Shown: positions 20,727-32,700 of the stretch, in pieces | Layout: each line of letters opens with the position of its first letter | Position numbering within the stretch: position 1 is the stretch's first letter | Assembly (NCBI GenBank): GCA_001584585.1 | Contig: LSYV01000004.1 | Span: 628,574 to 692,573 of the forward strand | Direction: 5' to 3' | From: Gonium pectorale | Lineage: Eukaryota > Chlorophyta > Chlorophyceae > Chlamydomonadales > Volvocaceae | DNA: 64,000 nt | The notes under the pieces: model-generated | Databases searched by the model: none | What the model was told of the DNA's origin: nothing | What the model saw: only the letters and a program-made list of their open reading frames with translations | Program-made: the position numbers and the translations under genes

Positions 20727-23700
20727 GTGAGTGCCCAGGTTCCGAGGAATATGGGCGGAATAACCTCCTAGGCGGCTCCTGGGAGCGCGGTCCACACGGT
20801 GGCATGGTGGCCGGACCGTAACGGGCGTGCACCACCGGGGGCCACCTGATGCGTTTGGGAACTAGGTGGTTGACCGGAGGCGGTCCCACAGCGCGTCCCC
20901 CCGATGGCCCCGCCCGCTGTCCGCCCTTATGGGCCGCGCAGGACCCGCAAGCCGGATGTACCGCTGGAGGACGTGTGCCGCAACCTGGACGACCCACGGG
21001 ACATCGAGATCGCGTCCAGGTGGGCGCTAGGGGGGGCCGCTAGGCTGCTGGGACAGTGGCGGTCGTGGGGCCTGAGTTCACGGTTCAAGGCGTTCCCACC
21101 GCCATTCACGAGCAGGTGCTGTCGGGTGTGGCGGGACGAGTACAACCTGGAGCCGGAGGCGGTCAACCGGGCGAACGACCTGATCAAGGTGCGCGGGGCG
21201 CATGTTCTCCAGACCAACCGACTCTCCCGGCCCGTGCGGGCGCACGGGCGTTGCTAGGGGCGACCCCGCTGCGCCCACCTGCATGTAAGCCTGTCCAGGC
21301 CACACAGCTCCCGGGCAATCCTTACCACCCGACCAGCATGCCAAGTTCGCGCAGATCGTGCGTCCGCCGCGCGCGCATAACTGATGTTGAGTCTATGACC
21401 ACGCACCGGAACCACCAATCTCTCTCGCGCGTCAATTGCAGGCCGGCCTCGCCATGTTCCCCTCGAGTGCCTACATGGTGTTGCTGCAGTGAGTGGGCCG
21501 CGGAGGAAGGGTTCCGGGGGGGAGGGTCCCGGTCGCCCTCCCACCTCCCCAATGCCGAAGTTCAGCTGCTGCTGGGGCCTCGATGTCGCAGCCGCACGGG
21601 CCTCCCTGACCGGCCAATGCCCCTCCCTGCCCCGCGCCCCCCCCCACCCCACGCAACCGCGCACCCCGCAGCGCCAACTTCATGATCGACGTGCTGGGGG
21701 TCAGCCAGAGCGGCAACGCGCGGATCGAGGTGGGTCCGCTGGCCGCTCGCCAGGCTCGGTGCTAAACTGCATGTACCCCAGGTTTCCGCAGGCTTTACTC
21801 TCCCGGAGCGCGCCTTGCGAAAGGAAAGGCGCCCGTACGGGCTAGGGGCCCCACGTCCCTCGCACCGCACTCCTTGCGCCTCTTCCCGCCTCACCATCGC
21901 ACTAACCTCTCCTTTCATTCCGCTACCGCTGCCCCCCGCCCACAGGAGGCGGTCAAGCTGAATCCGGGGCTCATGTGTCGCTTCATCATGTTCGTGCGGC
22001 AGCAGCAGGCCACTGTGAGAGCCGGGGGGGGGGGTAATACGGAACGGGAAACGGGTCGCGTCGTAGACACCGAATCGCATACTCAGTAGGGGGGGGTGGA
22101 TTGGGATGTATGGACGTAGCGCGACGCCGCGCAGTGAAGTCAACGTGAGGGGCACATAGGCGCCGGAGGGCGCTCCACTGTACTTCAGGCTGCTAATTGT
22201 AACCAACCGCCCGAACTTTTCCTGTGCCTGTTCCCCGTTTCGCGCAGCAAAAGGCGGCCGCCACGAACACCAACGGCGGCATCAACATGGATCTGCTTGG
22301 GTGCGCCGGGTCGCGGGTGCGGGTCGGGTCGGGTCAGGTCGGTGGAGCAAGGTGTCGTTGTAAGGCGGGCCGTTCGGACAGTCCTCCCAGGTTGCAAAAC
22401 CCTACACAGCGGGTCCTGTGTACATGCTATCGGTATCGGTGCTTTACCAAATCCCGGAGGGGTTACTTGCTTGGACATCTATGCCCTGGCTCACTACTTG
22501 CCTTCACCCCTGCGCTGCACCATCGTGCCGTTATGCGATGCCACTTCCCGCAGGTACGTCGAGTACCAGCGGAAGCAGGTGCGTTCCCGCTTTGAACGAT
22601 GGCTTTCTTTGCGCGTAGACTCCGGTCCCACTCTGCTCACTAGTACATGTCGCCGGATAAGGAACGCCTACCCGGCGAGCATGGGGTCACAAACTGAGTG
22701 GACAACCTCCCGCATACTGCCCACCTTCAGCGGATGGTCATCCGGTGTCACCGCGAAGCGCTTCAGGCCATGTGCAACTTCTGGTGAGTGCGCGGCGCGC
22801 GTAGCTCCGAAGCACGCAGTGTGTCCAGCGCCCCACGCTTGTCCCGTTGTACCCCATCACATACTGGCGTCCATGGCGCCTCTGGCGCTGACGCTCTGTC
22901 CCTTCTGCCGGCGGTTCCACCCACCTCCTGGTTCGCAGGAGGGCGCTCGACGCCTCAAATGTGTCCTTCACGCACCTGAGCAAGGCACTCGGCAAGATCG
23001 AAAGCTCGGTATCACAGGTAAGCAGTGAGCGAAACCAATGCGGCTTCGAGGGCAGCGGCTGCGGTACCCTCGTATGAGCTGTTCACATGGAAGAGATCGC
23101 TTTCACGCCGAAGGTAGAGCACTCTTCCCTACTTGCCCGCCCGCCTTCTGTGCGAAGCCCTGTGCAGGCTCCAGATGCTGAGATCTCCCCACACGCGTGT
23201 CATTCTGACAATGCTCCTTGCGCGAGCTGGTGAGCTGAGACCTCTTCTGTTCGCCCCCCGCCCCCCGCCCCCCGCCCGCAGGCGCAAACCGCGTACCGGG
23301 TGGCGCTCCAGAGCTACGGCAACAACCCCAAGCTGCTTCGCCTGTACGGCCGATTCCTCCAGACCGTCAAGAACGACCCGTGGGGCGCGGTAAGTAGCGC
23401 GAGGCCCTACCTTTGACTCGTGACGTGGCCTTCTGTACGGAACCTGGAACCACTTGAACATCCAAGCCGCGCCTCGTTTCTCTCTCCCCGCCCTCAGTCC
23501 GAGTACTTCCAGGAGGCGGAGCGGCTCGAGGACAGCAAGGACGGCGACAGCGGCGGCCCGCTGCTGCCGGACGGTGCGTGAGGGCTTTGCCTCGGGCGCT
23601 GGTCATGCATTTAGTGTGGAACACCTGCCTCTGTGGGACGGGCCCTTGACGCACTGCACGCAATAAACATTACGTCCTGACAATTCCTCGTCTACTTCCC

Positions 23701-26700
23701 ATGCCCGCCCCGGCTGCGCCGCCAGGCACACCCCTGGGCCGCATGGACGAGCTGTCCACGTCGGTGCTGGTCATCAGCGCCACCGGCGAGATCCAGATGG
23801 TGAGCTCGTGTCTGTACGGCACGCACGCGACACGCATCCAACCCGCTGATAGCTGGTGTTCCGGCGCTCGTGGCCTTCATCCTCGCTCTTGCATTATGAC
23901 CCTCTGCAATCGTATGAGGCCTTCCTTTCCGCCTGTGCTACGCAGGCGAATCGCCAGGCGTACCAAGTGTTCGGCTACAAGGAACGTGGTGAGGCTGCGG
24001 GCCACCTTGGGAGCCTGCACTGCTGTCTGCAGTCGGCCTCGCGCTGCGCAGTGTCGTGTTCACAGCTAGCCCAGACCACCTGCCTCAAGTTCAAAGAAGA
24101 GTGGGGTCAATGGGCGCACACGCCCCCCTCCCCCCGCGGGCATCCCGGTTGCTGTCCCACGGGTCGCTATCGACCGGCCGACATGCAGACAGTCGGTAAA
24201 TATACACTCGCCGTTGATCGTCACGTCCTGATCCGTATACTTGCGGGTGTCCGAACCCTCCAACCCCGCCCCCCGTCAGGCACCCTGGACGGCAAGTCCG
24301 TGACGTCCCTGCTGGCGCCCCACTGCTCTCGCTGGCTCACGGCCAAGCTGGCGGAGCTGGTCAAGGCGTCCAGCCTCGCCGGCGTGCTGGGCACCCAGGA
24401 CCGGACCGCCCAGGAGGCGGTGCTGGTGGGCATGCACTACGACCGCCTGGCCTTCAACGTCAAGCTCACGCTCACGAGGACGTCGGGTGGGCAGCGGGCG
24501 GGCGGGTGGCACCGCGGCGCAGGCGAAGCCTCACTCCTCTAGGGGTGGGCATGGGCTTTCACACCACCGCCTCCTTTTGACTGTATACCTGCGCTTACGG
24601 TCGACGAAGGTGCGCTTCAGGGTCGCTCGCACGGCGTTATCATTGCAGTGTCACAGGGCGCAGCATGACCACCACATGCCCGTCTATTTCGTATGCGATT
24701 CAGTGTCCGCGACGCGACCCATTCCCCTTTCTTCACGGCTCTAGGGGTGCACAGGCTGCGCTACTAGGAGTGTGCGGGTGTGCCTGCACAGCGGAACGCA
24801 GCGGCTTGCATGGGGAGGGCGTCACCAGTTATGGCGACGGCTTCATCAGCTTCGGAACAGCATAAACGTCTTGTGGTTTGATTGTCATTGGCCGTGCACA
24901 GGGCTACCTCTGACTGCTTGTGACTCAACCGCGTGTTTGCATGACGTTGCAGGCGTGGGCGAGGACTCCCAGTTCATCGCGCTGTTTGAGCCGGTTTCGG
25001 CGCTCAAGGGCGTCTCCACCCTGTGGGTGGCCAGCAACGGCACCATCGCAGCCTGCGACCCGCAGTTTGTGTCTGCCTTCGGGTGAGTCCACGCCTAACC
25101 CTGCTGTTGGATCCAGCCTATAGTGGTGTGGCCGGTCTGTGGCCTGCAGCTTGGCGGCAAGATCCCTTGTGTTAGTGCGCCCTCCCGTTTCTTATTATTG
25201 GGGGTAAATACATCCTACCACAGGTGGAAGGCGTTCGAGGTGAACGGCGCCAGCATCACGGCGTTCGTGTCCGTGCCTTCCTTCTATGATGCGCGCACGG
25301 ATGGGGAGGAGGACGAGGAGTCCGGCGGCACCCCGTACATGGACAGCGCCAGCGACACGATGGCCAGGTAGCTATATGCATGAGGCGCGGATGCACGCGG
25401 ATGCATGCCACGTCGCTCAACATACAACACCGCCGTTGCAAAGTTGTGTCATGCATAGCTGCGGGCGTACTACTGGAGCGGGGGCCCATGGCGCGATGCT
25501 TTGTGGTTTGCACCCCCAGCAGCAGCTCCCACCCCAACCGTTGCGCCAACCCTCCTGGCTCCTTATCTGTCGGGACCGACGCAGGCTGCTCGCGGAGGCC
25601 GTGGTGGCGAGTGGCAAGGGTGGCAAGGCGGGGCAGGGCCTGCAGTGCCTGGTCGCCCAGAAGTACAACCAGACCCCCGCGGGGTGCTGCCTGAGCGTTA
25701 CACAGAACGGTGAGGTCCCCTGCACATCCCGCGCACGTGCATCCTCCATCCTGCGACCCTCCTCAGTCCGGTTTATGCGACGTACGGCGGTGTCCGACCA
25801 TGCCTGTCCTCGGACGCTGCATGTAGGCTGCACTGATTCGCCGGTGTACGAGGTCCATCTGCGGCTCCCAGCCACCGAACGGGACCTGCTGCTGGTGACC
25901 AACCGCAAGGGCACCATCCTGCACGTGACGTCGGAGCTGGCGAACATCCTCAAGGACCCGGCTTCCTTTGGCGCCAGGCACAAGCGCGGTGGCAGCCTTA
26001 CCGGCGTTAACACAGGCGCGGTAGCCAGCAACGGGCCCGTGGGTAACAGTCATAATGCCGCGGCCGCGGCTGCCGCCACCACTGCAGGGGACCTGCTGCC
26101 AGGGTACACGCTGTCGGACTTCCTGCCCCTGCCGTGGAGGGAGATGCACCCCAAGTACCTCAAGGTATGTGGTATGAGCGGGCCCCGGCTCTGACCGTCG
26201 TGCCGTCGTGCTGGGACACACAAAGGCTTGGCTGTCCCCGTTTTTGTTTCTCTTCTTCGCTGAATGTTCTCCCAAGGCATGCTTACTGCTGTTCTCCTCT
26301 CACCACCCTATCTCCTGCAGGACACGACCGCGATGAGCCCGCCCGGCCGTGGCGCCTGGGCCTGCCGCAAGCTGTCCTCCCCCGGCCCCACCCTGGAGCT
26401 GCGCAGCTCCACCGGCAAGCCGCTCTTCATGCGCGTGTCCGTGTCCACCACCGAGATGGCCGGGGAGATCACGCACGTCGTCAAGATGGCAAAGTGAGGA
26501 CCCTTCGTGAAGTAATCGTGATAGCCTGATTTCCTAAAGCTGTGGTCAAGAAGCATGGTCTATTACTTTGTATGATTCCTTTTGGCTGGGGCGAGAGGAT
26601 GTTGAACATGCACTAATCCCTCGACACGTACCCTCCCGTCCGCGCGCAGGTCCTCGCTGGACGACGCCCTGGCGGAGCGCCGCCTACGCCTGACCATCTC

Positions 26701-29700
26701 CACCGACGGCCTCATCACGGGCTTTGGCGCGGGCACGCCGCCCAGCCTCTTGGGCCTGGAGCCAAGCCAGGTGGGCACAGCTGCCTGCAGGGCGTCCATG
26801 ACCAACCACCGACACGCTAGTGCACCGGATATACATGTTTGGCCATGGACTCTTTGCTCCATGCAGGTTGTTGGTCGCGGGCTGTGGGAGGTGGTGGATG
26901 ACCTGGCGCCACAGGTCGAGGGCAAGCCGCCGCCAACACCGGGCCCACGGATGCTGAACTCGATGGTCAACAGGTAAGGCTTCTTTGGTGACCCGGTTTC
27001 GTGAGCTAGGTATGACTCAAAACGGCTCCCGTTCTCACCTCCCTTTCGCAGGAGCGTTGCCAACCCCGGCCTCAGCTGGCGAGTGCGGGTGGCTCCTCCC
27101 GCCAAGGCCAGGAGCCTCATGTCGGACCTGGACACGGCAGCCCGCACCTCAGCAGCCAGGGCCGCCATCATGCACGTGAGCTGCCAGCCTCCGTCCCGTG
27201 CTGCACTTCTTGTGAGCACGCCGCCTGTTTTTGTCCGGAGTCAGCGCTCTCACAGCAACAGCACCTCGCAGTTTGCAACATCTTGTTCCCTTACCATCGC
27301 CCCCATAAACAGATTGTCATCGATACGCCAGCCGGCGAGTCCTCCAACGGCCAGCCCCCGAACATCTATGTAGACCTATGGCCGATCTCGAGTCTGAGCG
27401 GGTTGATGGGGCTGGATGCCGCGGGCCGCATCCTGTCGGTGATGGAGGAGCGGACGCGACCCGCGGGTCTACTGTTCGGCCTGCCCAGCGCGGAACTGCT
27501 TGGCGGCAACCTGGCGGACCTCGTCGCGCTGCCGCCCGGGCGCGCCAATCCGGGGGACCTTTTGTCGCTGCACTCCACCAAGAAGAGCAACCTCAAGGTC
27601 AACAAGAAGGAGGGAGGCGTCAAGGTGCGACTTCCATGCCTAGATAGCAACGGCTGTACAAGTAGGGCAGGCCGCCAAACATGCCCCCATGGGGTGACGC
27701 TGCGCCGCCCACGGTTCCGTGCCCGCTGTTGCCACACGCGCAGGTCGGCCCGGTGCACATCCTGCAGGCCGTACACGTGGACGGGCGCCCTCTCTCGCTC
27801 GAGGTGCAGGTGGTGGGCCGCCCGGGGCCCAACCAGCCGCTGACAGTCATCCTGCGGCCCCACGCCGCGCCGATGCTGCCCACCAACATCATGAGGAGCG
27901 CTCCTTCGTTGCCATCGCCTCCCGAGCTACCTGCGACCCAGTCCGCCCCTCCGGCGCCTATCTCCCCGGAAGGCCCGCCCCTCCCTGCCGGTCTTCCGCT
28001 GCGGCCTGGCGCCAGCCACCGCTTCGCATCTCACCGCTTGAGCCTGCAGCCCGCCGTATCAGTCGCCAAGCTTGCCGGAGGCGCTGCGGCGGCGGGAGGC
28101 TCCACCGCATCTGCGCCGCCCACGCCCAAGCCTGGCGACCCAGCGCTGGAGAGCAAGACCGATGCTCTGTGGGACGAAATTGAGAAGGCGGCAAATCGCC
28201 TGACCACCAGCGGGATCGTCGATCCAATGAGTAATGTCGCCAGTCCTGGGCCCACGATGGACATTACCATTACTGCCTCGGCTGTGACGCTCAGCCTGCC
28301 GACACCGCCGGAGATCCTGCTTAGCGGTGAGGCCCACAACGCGCTGCCGCTGCCGGGCGTCACAGCCGCGAAGGCTGCAGCTGTGGCTGGCCGCGGCAAA
28401 CTCGCGGACCTTGTCAGGTCGCTGGGGCCCGAGGCCTCTGGCATCCTCCCTCGGGTGTCTAGTGGGAGTGAGCGGCTGCGGGCCCGAGGCAGCAGCCGGC
28501 TTGCCAACGTGGCTGGCGTCAATGCCATAATCACCGAGGAGAGGCGCACCCCGAGCCGCATGTTTGGGACTGTGGAGGCGTCCCTTCCCGGTTCGGCTGC
28601 CGACATGGCTGAAACCAAGGACGCGCTGACAATGGACGTTGGCGCGATGGGAAAAGTGGACGCCGGTAAGGCGGGTGGGGCGAGCTGGGACTCTGTGCAG
28701 TCAACGCAGCTGCGTGCCCGTGAACGGGGCGGCCCTTCCTTCCTAGCGCCTTGTTGCTATACTCGGGACGTGTTATAGACTGCACTTCGATTCAGTGATG
28801 TTGGTCCAGCGTGCTTATTAAACACTTTCTGGATGTCGGCCTGCTGCCTGCAACACACAGGCACTATGTTTTTGACCCACGATGACGATGAGTCAGCCGA
28901 CAGTGACGGAGGCAACAGCGACAATGACAAGGTGGGCGGTGTCAGTCAAGGGGGCACCAGCGCACCCCTTGCCACCCCAGCAGACCTACACGGTTTCTGT
29001 CTTGGTTGTCTTGGAGCCATAACCGTATCCCTTTGCTTCTCTGGACATGCAGCGCAAGGGCCCGGAGGGCGCGGAGCGCATCTCCACCTGGGTCGCCAGT
29101 GAAGGTGCGGGTGGTGCACGCAGTCCCATGGGTCTGCGGAGGAGGCGTGACGTTCGCTGCTGGCCGCTTGGCGCTGCAGATGCTGCATTCCTTGCCCGCT
29201 CATTCAAGATGTTTGCAGCTTCTTCCGCACTTGCTGCTCCACGCCGTCCTGCGCGCCCCTGTGTCGCCATGCAGGCGCCTTCTACCAGAACACGGCGCCA
29301 CTCCTCCTCCCAGGCACACAGGTGCGGCCGTCTACCCGCTGCCTCCTCGTCACGGGCTGTCGTAGGACCAGCACTCCAGGATGTGTGCTTTCGCGCCTTG
29401 GGTCATGCTGCATGACCCCTGCTGGTGGGTGTCACGCGTGGAGATTGTGAAACACCTCCCTCCGGTGCATGGGGGTTATGTTCCCGCGCACGCTCGCTCG
29501 CACACACACAGAGCGACGATGAGGGACCAGGCGGCGGCCGGACGCTTGCTCGGCAGGAGAGCTGCACGCCGGGAGCAGGTGTCAGCCGCCGCAGCTCCAT
29601 CGACGCCTTCGTGGCCAACAAGGAGTCCAGCGCCAAGCAGCCGGGCGGCGACGTGGGCGGCTACGACGACGACGACGCACGCAGCGAGGGCGGCGCGAGC

Positions 29701-32700
29701 CAGATGTCGGGCCAGTCTGGTGGGTCGGTGGGAGGCCGCCGATGGCCGAAGCGTAGCCCTGAGCTCCCTCCACCTGGCGCATTGCTTGTTTGCGGTCGCG
29801 GTGAATTAACCTGTGGTGGGTGCGCCCCCGCCCCGCCCCGCCCTCCCCCCCCGGAATGCGCGACAGGGACCGTGGGAGCTGAGAGTGGCAGGAGGTTCCG
29901 CAGGCTGGCGAAGCTCATGAACAGCACGCAGGCGCAACAGGTGCGTTTGTGCGTGTGCGTATGCGTATGTGCACGGCAGGGACGCAGCGGCTCGGGCGGG
30001 CCTGCAGCCTCTTCCGTGTGTTCCGTGCGTACTTCATCGCGATGGTTGGAGTGCAGAGTCCACTTCCGGAAAGGTGCGCGAGGGTTTCGCGTGCATCCGG
30101 TTTGCTGCTCAAACAATGGGCTCCGTGCCTGAAACCATCTATCGCTGCAGGTCCAAGAGCGGCTTCGGCGCCGTGCCGCCGGCACGGTTGGCGCGCTGGT
30201 GGTCGTCCACATCATCTGCTTTGTGCTCGTCGTCATCTTCATCCGCACGCAGCGCCAGAGCATGGGCCTGCTGGGCCGCAACGGCGAGGCGCAGCGCTTC
30301 ATTCAGCAGATCATGATGGACGTCCGCACGATGGATATCCTGTCCCGGGTGGACAGCGTGCCGGGGCTGTACTCAATCTCCGACTTGGAGGTATGGGGCG
30401 GGAGTGGAGTGAATTGGGTATGAGAGCCAACCATCCACCAGCCGCGGCCAGTCCTGCTGGTATTGCCCATGCCGACCGTTGCGCCAGGTCTTGTACTCCA
30501 CCCCGGTCTCTTCCAGCACGCGTGACGGCACGCCCCGGATTGCAAGCCGCTGATGGAATGTCGCGGATGGTTGTGTTCTTTTCCCCTGCAGAGATTGGTT
30601 GACCGGACGGAGTGGAACGCCAACCAGATCAAGGTGTGCTGGGACCTCTTGGGTGCCTGTGATGCAGCGTCACACATGTTTCAGAGCGAGTTCAGCTACC
30701 ACACAGCTCAGTAATCGTCCCAAACGTGGCTCCTCTGCAGATCCGCATGAACACCATCCTCGAGGGCAACCATCAGTCGGAGTCCGAGGTCATGAACCTG
30801 TTATTCTACACCAAGTTGGCGGTGCGTCGACCCAGGGGCCCGGGCTCCATTGCTGACAGTTCGCCACCCGACACGGCCCTGCCTTCCGGTGTGCATGCCC
30901 ATGCCCTGATGATGCTTCGTGCGCACCTAGGACGCTAGAAAGCAAAGCGGCTCGCAGCAGCTGTCTAGGGCCCCGGCAAGCCCTGCATGCTCACTTCCCA
31001 GACCTCATCTGCGACCGTCAACTATTACGTCTATGCGTCCCTGTCCTCACACTGCCTGGCTTTGCCCTCTTTAACCCGCAGGTCTGGGATGGTAACGCAC
31101 TTGATGGGTCGGACGTCTACACCAACATAACCACATGGGTAGGCAGCTAGCTGGTTACCGGCATTACTGATTGACACGACGAATGCGCTCCTGCCTGCTC
31201 GCAACGCCGTGCCATCCACCAACAGCAATCTCGCTCCTCGACCCCACGCCCCTTCCTTACCCGCGGTCTGCGTTGGCCCTCACCCTACCTGCCGCGTTCG
31301 CCGCTCCGTGCGCGCCCAAATCCCGCCCACAGGAGGCGATCACCCGCTTCTACGCGATGACCATGACCGTGGTGCAGAACCATAATGAGTGGGTGGCGCA
31401 CGAGATCCACGTCGCGGACACCCCCTCGGGGCAATACATCCTCAAGACCGGACCGGAGCTGTACGGCGGCGTTCGGAAGGTGTGGAGGGCTCGCTTCCCG
31501 TACAGCAATACGGGATCGCGCTCCTTGTTCGGGCTGGTTGCAGCTGGGACTGTACAAACGTCGGCTGATGCAGGCTAGGACTATCGATATCGAGGATACG
31601 ACAGCGAGTGCAGCGGGCAGTTTGAGGTCCTCTCTTTCGGCCATGCACTGCGGGCGGTGCCCAAATTCCGCACGCCACAGATAGATCTGTGCGACCGCAA
31701 CCATCCCGATGCTCCTGCAGGTCATGGATGCCCTCCTGTTTGATACTGTGGACTCCGTACACATTGTAAGTTAGATCGGTGTACGACGCCATCTTGGCCA
31801 CGATATGGTGAAACGATGGGGATGGGGTTCGCACGGAATCGCACATAGTCGTTGGGTTCTTGGGCGGTCGGTTGGCCGTTGATTCCCACTGTAGGGTGCC
31901 AGTTGTAAGCATCGGCGATGCGTCGCTATTTCTCAGCGCCTCTCTCCTCCGGCTCTCAGCGCAAGCCCCCTCTCCGCCTGCCCGCCGTCTCAGCGCAAGC
32001 CCCCTCTCCGCCTGCCCGCCGCCTCAGATCGACAACCTGCAGCTCATCTTCCTGGCGATAGAGGGCTGTGCCGTCAGCTGCGCCGCTGCATGGTGCGTGC
32101 GTGCATGTGCGGGCTGGCTGGCTGGCTGGCTGGCCCGTGCGTGCGGCGGCCGGGGTTTGGAGGGGTGCGTGGGGCTCGTGCAGGACCGGCCGACCGACGC
32201 ATGGCGCGTGGCGATTCCATGGTTTCGAAGGTCTCGCCGTCCCCAAGCCCACTCTCCTCTCTGCCCCTTGGCCTCCATCCTCCGCGCAGCTACCTGGCCC
32301 ACCTCCTCCGCGCGGTGGCGGCGCAGCGGCTCGACCTTTACCGCACCTTCCTCATGATCCCGCTGGTGGGTGCGATGCAGCGCATGCCTGCGATGTGGAG
32401 GGACGATGTGGCTGAGCCTAAGGGGCCATCTGTGTGGGGCGGCTAGTGGGGTGCGGCGCTTGCAGGAGGCTCCTCTGGCCGGGCTGGGCGGGTAGCTCCC
32501 CAAGCGGCGGCCCTAGCGTTGGCGCGTGCACCCCTCGCGGCACGCGCATACCCCGCTACATGCCGCGTCGGACCGCTCCAGGCGTTGCAGAACGCAGCCA
32601 TGTGTGGCGGCTTACCCATGGATTCAACACCTTTGCCCCTTTGTCATCCACGGGCCCCTCACGATATTTTCCCGCTTACCCGTGTGTGCGTGCGTGCAGG

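Noticed and set aside
22783..22998. LOV or other known photoreceptor reading of the PAS-containing genes
   Set aside because: None of the PAS modules contains the flavin-binding Cys motif, and the residues around the cores do not fit a LOV domain.
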